A stretch of DNA of 41,683 bases, from the NCBI GenBank assembly GCA_964532515.1, contig CAZHKH010000003.1, positions 1 through 41,683 of the forward strand, given 5' to 3'. The stretch comes from TMED161 sp964532515 (GTDB lineage Bacteria; Fidelibacterota; Marinisomatia; SCGC-AAA003-L08; D37C17). Below the pieces are notes generated by a model, which searched no databases, was not told the DNA's origin, and saw only the letters and a list, made by a program, of their open reading frames with translations. Of this stretch, positions 1 to 7,796 are shown piece by piece; positions within the stretch are counted from its first letter, which is position 1; the number at the start of each line of letters is the position of its first letter. Position numbers and translations under genes: made by a program.

Positions 1-1872
1 TCTGCTTCTTTACTTCGAAGGCACATACATATGTTGGGATATGATAATAATTTTTCTATTTATGATCAGAATGATGCTAAGCAGGCGATGAAAAATGTTA
101 TATCTGCAATGAACCTTGATATAAAGACATTTCAGCCCAACAAGTATCAATACTTAATTAGCAATTTGAAAAATAAAATGATATCTCCTGATGATGTTCT
201 TCTAAATACAGATGTTTATGTCGATGAAATACTAAAGGATATATATGCTGATTACAATAAACTACTAAAAGAGAATAATGCTGTTGATTTTGATGATTTA
301 CTTTTGCTACCCATTGAATTATTTAAAAAAGAAAAAAGTTTATTAACTCACTATCAAAATAAATTTCAGTATGTACTTGTTGATGAGTATCAGGATACAA
401 ATAAGCCTCAATTTGAGTTTATTTATAATATTAGTAAAAACAACAATGAAATAACAGTTGTAGGGGATGATGATCAATCTATATATGCCTGGAGAGGTGC
501 AGACATAAATAATATACTTAACTTTTCTAAATCATTTCCCAACTCTAAAGTCATTAAGCTTGAGCAAAACTATAGATCCACTAAAACAATTTTAGATGCA
601 GCCTATCATGTTGTTTCTCAAAATAAGCATAGAGCAGATAAAAAACTATGGACAGATAATGAAAAAGGTGAGCCTATTTATATCAATGAGTTTGAGAATG
701 AGAATAAAGAGGCAAAGGGTGTTATAGATGATGTACTGGAATCTGTAGACAAAAACCTCTCTCTTAATGATATGGTTCTTCTATATAGAACAAATTCACA
801 GAGTCGAGTAATAGAAGATAAATTAAGGAGAGAATCTCTTCCGTATCATATCGTTGGAGGTGTCAAGTTTTATGATCGTAAAGAGATAAAGGATATACTG
901 GCATATCTTCGGTATTTAGTTAATCCCAAAGATAGCCTCTCTTTCTTTAGAATTGTTAATTTTCCACCGAGAGGAATTGGAAAATCAGTAACTGATAAAA
1001 TCATGAAAAGCCTTAATAATACAGAACTTGACCTACCGGCACTACTTAAAAAACTTGATACGCTAGAGTTGTCTAAAAAACAAATTGAGAAGGTAGAAGT
1101 ATTTAATAAAATTATAGCAAAACTAACAAAAACAATTACCTCTACAGCTTTAGAGACCGTAGAGCAATTGATAGATACGATAGAAATAAATAATCACTAT
1201 ACAAGCAAGGATAATCCTGATGACTATGAAAGATTAGAGAATATCCAGGAGCTTGTATCAAGTATATCTGATTTTTCTGATAGAAATGAGAATAATACAG
1301 TGGGGTCTTTCATTGAAGAGGTTTCTCTTTTGACTGATATTGATAGATGGAATGCAAATGAGCAGAAATTAACGTTAATGACTCTTCATAGCTCAAAAGG
1401 ATTAGAGTTTAATAATGTTTATATTCTTGGAGCAGAAGAAGGACTTCTCCCACTAACTCACAGCAATGATGATGATGACTTAGAAGAAGAAAGAAGACTT
1501 TTTTTCGTAGGAGTTACAAGAGGAATTAAAAAAGTAAGCATTAGCTATGCAAGCTCTAGGAGGCGTTTTGGGTCAGCTTCAATGTTTTCACTAAGGTCTT
1601 CATTTATTGATGCAATCCCATCGGAGCTATGCTCTTTAAATACCCAGAAAAGAGGGGGGTATCTTAAAAAAACTACTCGCAAACTTTCCAATACTGTTAA
1701 ACTTGAAGATGAATTTAAGATTAATGATATGGTAAGTCATAAGTTGTATGGAAAAGGAGAAATCATTGATATTCAAGGGATAGGGGAGAGCGCTAAAATA
1801 TCAATAAAATTTCGTGGAAATATGATAAAGAAATTCATTAAAAAATATGCAAATTTGAAAAATATTAATTAA
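1..1872 (+). CDS. pcrA: PcrA/UvrD-type superfamily 1A DNA helicase, 5' end missing
   Basis: ATP-dependent 3'-5' DNA helicase of repair and replication restart. The reading frame is open from base 1 (S-A-S-L-L-R-R-H...), matching the helicase region just after motif Ia, so the ATG at 31 is internal and the N-terminal Walker A part lies outside the window. Visible motifs, numbered from base 1: VDEYQDTN (motif II, about residue 128), GDDDQSIYAWRG (motif III, about 155), LEQNYRST (motif IV), TLHSSKGLEF (motif V, about 461) and EERRLFFVGVTR (motif VI, about 500). The C-terminal segment F-K-I-N-D-M-V-S-H-K-L-Y-G-K-G resembles the Tudor-like RNA-polymerase-binding tail of PcrA/UvrD. It ends 34 bases before the Fur gene. 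Rep is the main alternative, but the tail favours PcrA/UvrD. Confidence 0.93.
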   Translation, partial: SASLLRRHIHMLGYDNNFSIYDQNDAKQAMKNVISAMNLDIKTFQPNKYQYLISNLKNKMISPDDVLLNTDVYVDEILKDIYADYNKLLKENNAVDFDDLLLLPIELFKKEKSLLTHYQNKFQYVLVDEYQDTNKPQFEFIYNISKNNNEITVVGDDDQSIYAWRGADINNILNFSKSFPNSKVIKLEQNYRSTKTILDAAYHVVSQNKHRADKKLWTDNEKGEPIYINEFENENKEAKGVIDDVLESVDKNLSLNDMVLLYRTNSQSRVIEDKLRRESLPYHIVGGVKFYDRKEIKDILAYLRYLVNPKDSLSFFRIVNFPPRGIGKSVTDKIMKSLNNTELDLPALLKKLDTLELSKKQIEKVEVFNKIIAKLTKTITSTALETVEQLIDTIEINNHYTSKDNPDDYERLENIQELVSSISDFSDRNENNTVGSFIEEVSLLTDIDRWNANEQKLTLMTLHSSKGLEFNNVYILGAEEGLLPLTHSNDDDDLEEERRLFFVGVTRGIKKVSISYASSRRRFGSASMFSLRSSFIDAIPSELCSLNTQKRGGYLKKTTRKLSNTVKLEDEFKINDMVSHKLYGKGEIIDIQGIGESAKISIKFRGNMIKKFIKKYANLKNIN

Positions 1873-1906
1873 TGTATCAGTTGTTTAATTTTAATAAATT
1901 AGATTA

Positions 1907-2338
1907 ATGATGAATGAAAATTTAAAAAATCAATTTAAAGAGCTTCTATCTAAAGAAGGGATGAAAATGACGACCGCAAGGTTGGCTGTTTTAGATGATA
2001 TCTTATCTAATAACGAGCATCGTGAATGCGAAGAGATTTTCAACGCTTTAATTAAGAAAGAGGTTAAAATATCTAGAGCCACAACCTATAGAACTTTAGA
2101 TGTCCTTGTTAAATATGATTATATAAGAAAACTAGATATTGGTGATGGAAAAATAAGATATGAAAAGAAATTAGGAAATCCTCATCACGATCATATGATT
2201 TGTATTGAGACTGGTGATATTATTGAGTTTCATAATGAGGCGATTGAGACTCTTCAGGATAAAATAGCTGAAAAACATGGATATGAGATTGTACGCCATG
2301 TTCATCAATTATTTGTAAAGCCCATTAAAAAGAAATAA
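1907..2338 (+). CDS. fur: Fur-family metal-dependent transcription regulator
   Basis: Ferric uptake regulator family, a dimeric metal-sensing repressor. The N-terminal winged helix (residues about 10-85) includes the family's recognition-helix stretch ISRATTYRTLDVL. The metal-binding core HHDHMICIETGDIIEF is at 93-108. The usual CxxC zinc site is degenerate: C99 is kept but the second position is T102, and there is no C-terminal CxxC. It therefore looks like Fur proteins without the structural zinc site, such as that of Pseudomonas. The protein ends in a basic VKPIKKK tail. Start is ATG 1907 or the adjacent ATG 1910; no strong Shine-Dalgarno. Zur or PerR specificity cannot be excluded from sequence alone. 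Confidence 0.88.
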   Translation: MMNENLKNQFKELLSKEGMKMTTARLAVLDDILSNNEHRECEEIFNALIKKEVKISRATTYRTLDVLVKYDYIRKLDIGDGKIRYEKKLGNPHHDHMICIETGDIIEFHNEAIETLQDKIAEKHGYEIVRHVHQLFVKPIKKK

Positions 2339-2354
2339 TTATTTCATCTAAAAT

Positions 2355-3080
2355 ATGTCTTTAAGCAAAGATTACTTCAAGTGCCTATCTATTACAAAAA
2401 ATATTAAAAAAGATGGCAATCCATATTTATTTTTAAAACTACAAAACAGTAAAGAGATTATCTATGGATATCTATGGAATAAGCTAGAATTATATCAGTC
2501 AAAAATCAAAGTTGATGGCGTATATGCGATCAAGTACCAGAATGATAGTTATAATGGTTTCAAGGTTTTAAATATAAAGAATATAAATCAAGTAGAAGGT
2601 GGCAGGTATAAAAGATATGGTTATTCGAGTAAAGCCATTTTAATGACAAGCACTGCAAAGAATAATTATTTTTTCAATGAAATTTCTAATTTTATTTCAA
2701 ATCGAAATAATCCTTCTATGAAAATCTTACTTGAATTTTTAAATAAGAATAAAAAAATAATACTATCAAGTCGACTGGCTGAACAGAAATATCTATGTTT
2801 TGAATATTTTAATCTGATAGAGAAAACTTTTGACAAACAGATTGATTCAAATTTATATATTTATATAATTATTATAGATAGATTAAATTTGGATATTGAT
2901 TCTTTAATCTCGAAAGTAAAGAACCAGAGTAAATCCCTTTATAAACCACTTTTTTTATATTTCAATGATAATAAAGGTTTTATTAAAAAATATAAATATA
3001 TTGTAGATTTTATTGATGATAATTTTAAAAATTATACAAATCTAAAAAATGCAACCAAAGGAAGAAATGAAAAAAAATAA
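2355..3080 (+). CDS. Hypothetical protein with an OB-fold-like N-terminus
   Basis: I do not recognise a named family over the full 241 residues. The first ~80 residues (Y-F-K-C-L-S-I-T-K..., D-G-N-P-Y-L-F-L-K-L-Q, then W-N-K-L-E-L-Y...V-D-G-V-Y-A-I-K-Y) have the strand and loop pattern of the nucleic-acid-binding OB domain at the start of YhaM-type exonucleases. The HD nuclease domain that follows in YhaM is absent. The remainder is lysine, asparagine and isoleucine rich, predicted helical, with no obvious catalytic motif. No signal peptide. It lies 16 bases after fur and its end overlaps the next gene by 14 bases, so it is probably co-transcribed with both. Single-strand nucleic-acid binding is a guess. 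Confidence 0.6.
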   Translation: MSLSKDYFKCLSITKNIKKDGNPYLFLKLQNSKEIIYGYLWNKLELYQSKIKVDGVYAIKYQNDSYNGFKVLNIKNINQVEGGRYKRYGYSSKAILMTSTAKNNYFFNEISNFISNRNNPSMKILLEFLNKNKKIILSSRLAEQKYLCFEYFNLIEKTFDKQIDSNLYIYIIIIDRLNLDIDSLISKVKNQSKSLYKPLFLYFNDNKGFIKKYKYIVDFIDDNFKNYTNLKNATKGRNEKK

Positions 3081-3630
3081 TTATCTTATCGCAAATATTT
3101 TAATTTCACTGGTCATCGCATCGCGATTTATTCCAGAGGTGGGCCACTACACGCCTGTTTTTGCAGTACTCATATTAACTGCAATGATATTCGAAAAGAA
3201 ATTTATGTATATTCCTTTTGTTGGAATTTTTGCATCTGATATGTTACTAGAGTATTTTAATTATTATGAGTTTTCATATCTATTTTCATCACTATTTTTT
3301 CTTAATTATCTATCATATTTTTTAGTTTACCTGGTAATCTCTAATGATAATTATAATCAAAAAGATAGCTACTCATCTATCCTTGGTAATACAATTTTTA
3401 ATACGATTTTTGCTCCAACTCTATTTTTTATACTTTCTAATTTTGTTGTTTGGGTAACCGCGGGTGGAATTTTCTATCCATATACTCTATCTGGACTTTT
3501 TTATTGCTATGAGATGGGGCTTCCATTTTATAAGCAACATCTAATATCTACCATGATATTTGTTCCAATTCTTTTTGTTCCACTGATGATTGCGAGATCT
3601 TTTAAATCTAGTTATTTATTTTCAAAATAG
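3067..3630 (+). CDS. DUF6580-like integral membrane protein
   Basis: A protein of 187 residues with about five or six hydrophobic segments. It shows the pattern I associate with DUF6580 proteins: an early R-F-I-P...H-Y-T-P-V motif, a membrane segment ending in S-D-M-L-L-E, then F-F-I-L-S-N-F-V-V-W and Y-P-Y-T-L-S-G-L-F-Y-C-Y-E-M-G-L-P-F near the C-terminus. The function of that family is not established; its topology recalls small-molecule transporter S components, but this is only a resemblance. I place the start at ATG 3067 because AAAGGAAG sits 3-10 bases upstream; the in-frame ATG at 3049 has no such site. It overlaps the preceding gene by 14 bases. Confidence 0.65.
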   Translation: MKKNNYLIANILISLVIASRFIPEVGHYTPVFAVLILTAMIFEKKFMYIPFVGIFASDMLLEYFNYYEFSYLFSSLFFLNYLSYFLVYLVISNDNYNQKDSYSSILGNTIFNTIFAPTLFFILSNFVVWVTAGGIFYPYTLSGLFYCYEMGLPFYKQHLISTMIFVPILFVPLMIARSFKSSYLFSK

Positions 3631-5388
3631 TTGCTTGGTTTGACATTTCATTTAAGATATATATCTTATCTGTTTTTATTAAATTTAATTTTATTATCTG
3701 ACGATAGAATCTTTTTTGATTTAGACCCCATTGAAAATAATCAGATACTTTTAAATAGCTATAATACAAATATCCTCGACACCCTATCATTTCGCTCTAT
3801 TATTTTTAATCAGAATCATCATTTGCCTTATGGGACTTTTATTTTTAATGATATCACTGATTTATCTGAGATAGATACAACAAGCCACATCTCTCAGTTT
3901 GTACATAAGAAGGGCGATTTTAGATATCGAGACCTTATAATTTCTCTAAACAAAAAAAATGATAATGATGTTAAATATCAGTTTGTAGGGCAGAACAGAT
4001 CTTACACTCCCTTAAGTATCAATGAAGCTTCTGGATCTAATTTTCTTCAAAATTTTTTAATTGATATTCATAAAAAAACAGAAAGCAATTATATTGCCTC
4101 GACAATCGTCTATCACAAAGAGAATCCAACCCTACCAATTAGCTATAATTTTAATTCTGCAGACCAGGGTGTTTATAACACAAGGTTATCTCAATCTATC
4201 ATATGGGGATTTCATGTAAAAAAAATATTTAATGATAAAATTAATATTGAGTTTAAAAATTCCAATCAATTCTCATTTCTGAAAAATAAATATAATATAT
4301 CAGAAGATGGGTACAATGAAACCTGGAACTCATTTAGCAATCAGTATTTTACGGTATGGAATAATTTTAAAGCTAACTATAGAATAAATAATTCTGTAGA
4401 GATAAAAACTAATTTTTCATCTGAAAAGCAAAGACAGTTTTATCAAGATTTTGATATAAACTCAGATCTTGACAGCTTGCATTTCAATTTTAATATTTTT
4501 CGTGCTCTGACAGGTATTCAAATTAAAAAATATTTTTTTGGATTAAATATTCTAGGCATAGATACTAAAGAAAATAACTATATTGATGAGGAAGGTTTCT
4601 CTTCTAATTATCACTACAATACAAATAATCTTTATTTTATCTTCCGTCCATATATACTGGCAGAATTAATTAATAAAAATTCTTTTTCTATTTCATTGAC
4701 ACATACCTATGAAGATGTTTTTTATGATTTGCCAGTGGATGACATTTCTCAGGATCAACTGTACCAGATTCCAATTCTCTATTTAATGAATAACAATATC
4801 TCAATGAAAGCTTCGAAAAACTTCTTTGACTCTGAATTGTCTATCGGTCATATTGCTGTTTCTGATGTATCCATATCTAATTATAACTATTCACGTTATT
4901 TCTATTATGATATTGATATTAAATATCATAGGAAATATTTTTCAGCAATTTTAGGTTTTAATGGATATGTAGATGAAAAGAATTCTGATAATATTTTGTA
5001 TTCACCCAAAATAAATAGCTATAGCCATTATTTGATTAGCTATAAAATGCCAATTAAGAATAAAACTTATTCACTGTTATTTAAAGTAAATGGACGATTT
5101 ACTCATTTAAAGAATGGAAGTTTTAATCTTAACACTCTTCCTATGATAACAAATGAATTATCAGGACAAGAAAGTAAAATTATTCATTATATGGACATTT
5201 CAGGATCTTTGGAGTTTGAAAAATTTACAATTTCATATCATAATATTACTAACAATGGAAATGATTTCTCATTGGAGAGTCCCTTCTCTGATATAGGGAG
5301 TTCATTTTCATTGCCACAGTATTCTTTCCTTGGTTCTGAATTATCAATATTTCACTACCTAAAGATATCTTGGACCTTTATTGATTAA
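3631..5388 (+). CDS. Putative outer-membrane beta-barrel (porin-like) protein
   Basis: A protein of about 585 residues rich in aromatic, Asn and Ser residues, with many short amphipathic strands separated by polar loops. It ends in S-I-F-H-Y-L-K-I-S-W-T-F-I-D, which fits the closing strand of an outer-membrane barrel (the K-I-S-W-x-F-x-D pattern is seen in putative porins of the FCB group). The N-terminus has a hydrophobic stretch (Y-L-F-L-L-N-L-I-L-L) that may be a signal sequence. No TonB box or plug domain is evident. The only early start is TTG at 3631 (or TTG 3640), directly after the preceding stop and without a clear ribosome site, so it may depend on translational coupling. Substrate unknown. 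Confidence 0.6.
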   Translation: MLGLTFHLRYISYLFLLNLILLSDDRIFFDLDPIENNQILLNSYNTNILDTLSFRSIIFNQNHHLPYGTFIFNDITDLSEIDTTSHISQFVHKKGDFRYRDLIISLNKKNDNDVKYQFVGQNRSYTPLSINEASGSNFLQNFLIDIHKKTESNYIASTIVYHKENPTLPISYNFNSADQGVYNTRLSQSIIWGFHVKKIFNDKINIEFKNSNQFSFLKNKYNISEDGYNETWNSFSNQYFTVWNNFKANYRINNSVEIKTNFSSEKQRQFYQDFDINSDLDSLHFNFNIFRALTGIQIKKYFFGLNILGIDTKENNYIDEEGFSSNYHYNTNNLYFIFRPYILAELINKNSFSISLTHTYEDVFYDLPVDDISQDQLYQIPILYLMNNNISMKASKNFFDSELSIGHIAVSDVSISNYNYSRYFYYDIDIKYHRKYFSAILGFNGYVDEKNSDNILYSPKINSYSHYLISYKMPIKNKTYSLLFKVNGRFTHLKNGSFNLNTLPMITNELSGQESKIIHYMDISGSLEFEKFTISYHNITNNGNDFSLESPFSDIGSSFSLPQYSFLGSELSIFHYLKISWTFID

Positions 5389-5468
5389 AAAAAAATATAT
5401 TTTGATATCACCAGTGTGCTAAATTAGTAGGATTGATTTCTGCACATTTTATTTACAAAGGAGTAACT

Positions 5469-5801
5469 ATGAGCGAGTTTACAATTGATGTTAATGAAGA
5501 TAATTTTGAGTCTGTTGTTATGAATTCAGATAAGCCAGTGCTTGTAGATTTTTGGGCCGAATGGTGTGGTCCCTGTAAGATGCTTACTCCAACGATAGAA
5601 TCAATTGCAGAAGATTATAAAGATAAAAGCAGTATAGTTAAGATTAATATTGATGATGCTCCAAGCATTGCAACAAAGTTTGGTATTAGAAGCATTCCAA
5701 GTATATTGCTCTTTAATGGCGGAAACGTGGTAGAGCAAAGAGTCGGAGCAGTATCAAAAGAAGAGTTAACTAGTTTATTAGATAAATTAATAGAAGGATA
5801 A
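5469..5801 (+). CDS. trxA: Thioredoxin
   Basis: Small cytoplasmic dithiol reductant for ribonucleotide reductase, methionine sulfoxide reductase and similar enzymes. The 110-residue protein has the canonical active site W32-C33-G34-P35-C36 in the context V-D-F-W-A-E-W-C-G-P-C-K-M, and the cis-proline motif R-S-I-P-S-I. Start is ATG 5469 because AAAGGAG at 5458-5463 is correctly placed; an upstream TTG at 5433 would add an unlikely 12-residue tail. The stop codon shares one base with the trxB start (TAATG), so thioredoxin and its reductase are translationally coupled. Confidence 0.97.
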   Translation: MSEFTIDVNEDNFESVVMNSDKPVLVDFWAEWCGPCKMLTPTIESIAEDYKDKSSIVKINIDDAPSIATKFGIRSIPSILLFNGGNVVEQRVGAVSKEELTSLLDKLIEG

Positions 5802-6724
5802 TGAATAAAGTAATTATAATAGGATCAGGTCCGGCAGGATTGACCGCTGCGATATATGCAGCTAGAGCAAATTTACATCCTCTTGTTTTTGAGGGTATTC
5901 AGCCTGGCGGGCAATTGACAATAACAACTGATGTTGAAAACTATCCTGGATTTCCCAGTGGAATCCTTGGTCCTGAACTGATGGATAAATTCAGAAAGCA
6001 GGCTCAGGAGTTTGGTGCAAAAACATTATTCGAAAATGTTGATAGGGTAGATTTTAGTTCTAAGCCATTTAAAATATATGTCTCAGACAAAGAGTATGAA
6101 GCTGAGTGTGTTATTATCTCCACAGGAGCCTCAGCAAAACTTTTAGGTTTAGAATCTGAAAAAAAACTTATGGGCTTTGGTGTCTCTGCCTGTGCGACGT
6201 GTGATGGATTCTTTTTTAAAGAAAAAGATATTCTGGTCGTTGGTGGAGGTGATTCAGCGATGGAGGAAGCTACCTATCTAACAAAATTCGCATCATCCGT
6301 TACAATTGTCCATAGAAGAGAAGAGTTTAGAGCCTCAAAAATAATGCAAGAGAGAGCTCTGAAAAACCCTAAGATTTCTGTAATGTGGAATTCAGAAATT
6401 GTTGAAATGCATGGCGACCCCGATAAAAAAGGACTAGAGAGTGTTGATATTAGGAATATCCCCTCTGGTGAAGTTAAAAATCATCTAACAGATGGAGTGT
6501 TTATGGCAATAGGTCACAAACCAAATTCTGATGTTTTTCAAAGTCAGTTAGAGCTTAATGATGCGGGATATATTATCACAAAACCAGACTCAACATTGAC
6601 TTCCATAGAGGGAGTATTTGCAGCAGGGGATATTCAGGACTTTACCTACAAACAGGCTGTTACGGCAGCAGGCACAGGTTGCATGGCTGCCATTGAAGCA
6701 GAGAGGTATCTAGAAGGTCATTAG
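5801..6724 (+). CDS. trxB: Thioredoxin reductase (NADPH, FAD)
   Basis: Flavoprotein that transfers electrons from NADPH to thioredoxin. The 307-residue length matches the low-molecular-weight bacterial enzyme. Visible are the FAD-binding G-S-G-P-A-G-L (about 8-14), the redox-active C131-A-T-C134-D in S-A-C-A-T-C-D-G-F, the NADPH-binding G-G-G-D-S-A (about 148) followed by V-H-R-R-E-E-F-R-A, and the C-terminal FAD motif F-A-A-G-D-I-Q-D. It directly follows trxA with a one-base overlap. The H-R-R phosphate-binding motif supports NADPH over NADH. Confidence 0.97.
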   Translation: MNKVIIIGSGPAGLTAAIYAARANLHPLVFEGIQPGGQLTITTDVENYPGFPSGILGPELMDKFRKQAQEFGAKTLFENVDRVDFSSKPFKIYVSDKEYEAECVIISTGASAKLLGLESEKKLMGFGVSACATCDGFFFKEKDILVVGGGDSAMEEATYLTKFASSVTIVHRREEFRASKIMQERALKNPKISVMWNSEIVEMHGDPDKKGLESVDIRNIPSGEVKNHLTDGVFMAIGHKPNSDVFQSQLELNDAGYIITKPDSTLTSIEGVFAAGDIQDFTYKQAVTAAGTGCMAAIEAERYLEGH

Positions 6725-6753
6725 CGATCCTATTTAAAATTACTTTCATTACT

Positions 6754-7098
6754 ATGATGGTAAGATTAGATAAAATACTACATATGATTACATGTTTTAA
6801 GTCTGTAACATCTGGCTTAGAGGATGATCAGTATTCAGTTCCACCTGAGAACATAGAAATTTCTACTTCATCAGCTCGTGTAATGAAGCGAATGGGTGCA
6901 GTATCTACTCATATTGATATCAAATTAAATAAGAAAAAAATTATTAGTTCAATTCCACATGGTAGAGAACTTTTCTTATTTGATCATTTGAAAAGATTTT
7001 CAAAAAATACATGTAGAGAAAATAACCCTGAATGCGATTCTTGTAACCTGAATGCGCATTGTGATTTTCATAATAAAAAAAATGATTGGGTAAATTAA
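6754..7098 (+). CDS. Small Fe-S-loop protein resembling the C-terminus of endonuclease III
   Basis: Only 114 residues. The C-terminal half has four cysteines, C87, C94, C97 and C103, spaced C-x6-C-x2-C-x5-C. This is exactly the [4Fe-4S] loop of endonuclease III/MutY glycosylases, and the preceding I-P-H-G-R-E-L-F-L-F-D-H-L-K-R-F-S also aligns with that part of the family. Residues S-S-A-R-V-M-K-R-M-G-A fall where the family has V-D-T-H-V-x-R-V-x-x-R-L-G, so the catalytic Asp is missing, as are the helix-hairpin-helix and lysine. Only 29 bases separate it from trxB, so the missing half is not nearby. It is either a relic or a free-standing cluster-binding protein. Its stop overlaps the next start (TAATG). 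Start ATG 6754 or 6757. Confidence 0.65.
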   Translation: MMVRLDKILHMITCFKSVTSGLEDDQYSVPPENIEISTSSARVMKRMGAVSTHIDIKLNKKKIISSIPHGRELFLFDHLKRFSKNTCRENNPECDSCNLNAHCDFHNKKNDWVN

Positions 7099-7790
7099 TG
7101 AGAAGAATTTCAATAATTACAAATGGTCCGGGTATTTCTGAAGTAAAAACTCTTTATGGGCAGGCATCAGATTGGATACAGAACGTTTTAAAACAATATC
7201 ATGACATTGAAGTCAACGTTGTAAAAGGCTATGAAATGGAGCATTTAGACCCTAATGAAGATAACGCCTGGATTATAACAGGTAGCGCACACTCTGTATA
7301 TGACGACTTCCCTTGGATAAATTATATTAAAGAAAAATTACATGAGATAAAAGAAACAAAAAAACCAGTATTGGGAATCTGCTTTGGTCATCAATTGATT
7401 GCAGATACCTTTGGAGGAAAAGTAGTATTAAATGAAAAAGGCTGGGAGCTTGGAAGCTGTAAAGTGAATCTATTAGAAGCTTCAAACGACTGTCCTTTGT
7501 TTTCAGGCTTACCTGTTAGTTTAGATGTGTATCAATCACACCAGGATGTAGTTGTAGCAATCCCAGAGGAATCTACACTACTTGCAGAAAATGATATGGG
7601 GATTCAGTCATTTCTATACAATGATTCATTCTATGGTGTGCAGTTTCATCCAGAATTCACAAAAGTAGTTATGGAAAAATATCTATCAATAAGATTTAAA
7701 AAGGGAATAATTACCAATATTCCAAAAGTGAAAGAGTGCGAATACGGCTCTAAGATACTCAATAATTTTATTGAAAAAATTGTAAAGTGA
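7098..7790 (+). CDS. Class I glutamine amidotransferase, GMP synthase-like
   Basis: Glutaminase-type triad enzyme of 230 residues: nucleophile C95 in G-I-C-F-G-H-Q-L-I-A, then H184 and E186 in G-V-Q-F-H-P-E-F. The domain stands alone, with no synthetase domain attached. The early I-I-T-N-G-P-G-I-S and the I-I-T-G-S-A-H-S-V-Y-D loop are typical of the GMP-synthase-like amidotransferase/gamma-glutamyl hydrolase group. The acceptor substrate cannot be deduced. Start is ATG 7098, overlapping the preceding stop; a TTG 12 bases upstream is less likely. It lies between the Fe-S-loop protein and the ABC ATPase with almost no spacing, so the three may share a function. Confidence 0.85.
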   Translation: MRRISIITNGPGISEVKTLYGQASDWIQNVLKQYHDIEVNVVKGYEMEHLDPNEDNAWIITGSAHSVYDDFPWINYIKEKLHEIKETKKPVLGICFGHQLIADTFGGKVVLNEKGWELGSCKVNLLEASNDCPLFSGLPVSLDVYQSHQDVVVAIPEESTLLAENDMGIQSFLYNDSFYGVQFHPEFTKVVMEKYLSIRFKKGIITNIPKVKECEYGSKILNNFIEKIVK

Positions 7791-7796
7791 GGAAAA

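Noticed and set aside
31..33. ATG 31 as the helicase start
   Set aside because: Codons 1-30 are in frame and match the helicase family; the gene begins outside the window.
5433..5468. Longer thioredoxin from TTG 5433
   Set aside because: ATG 5469 has AAAGGAG at ideal spacing and gives the standard length.
5389..5468. Promoter for trxA
   Set aside because: TTGATA and TAAATT-like boxes occur, but no pair has acceptable spacing, so I could not support a specific site.
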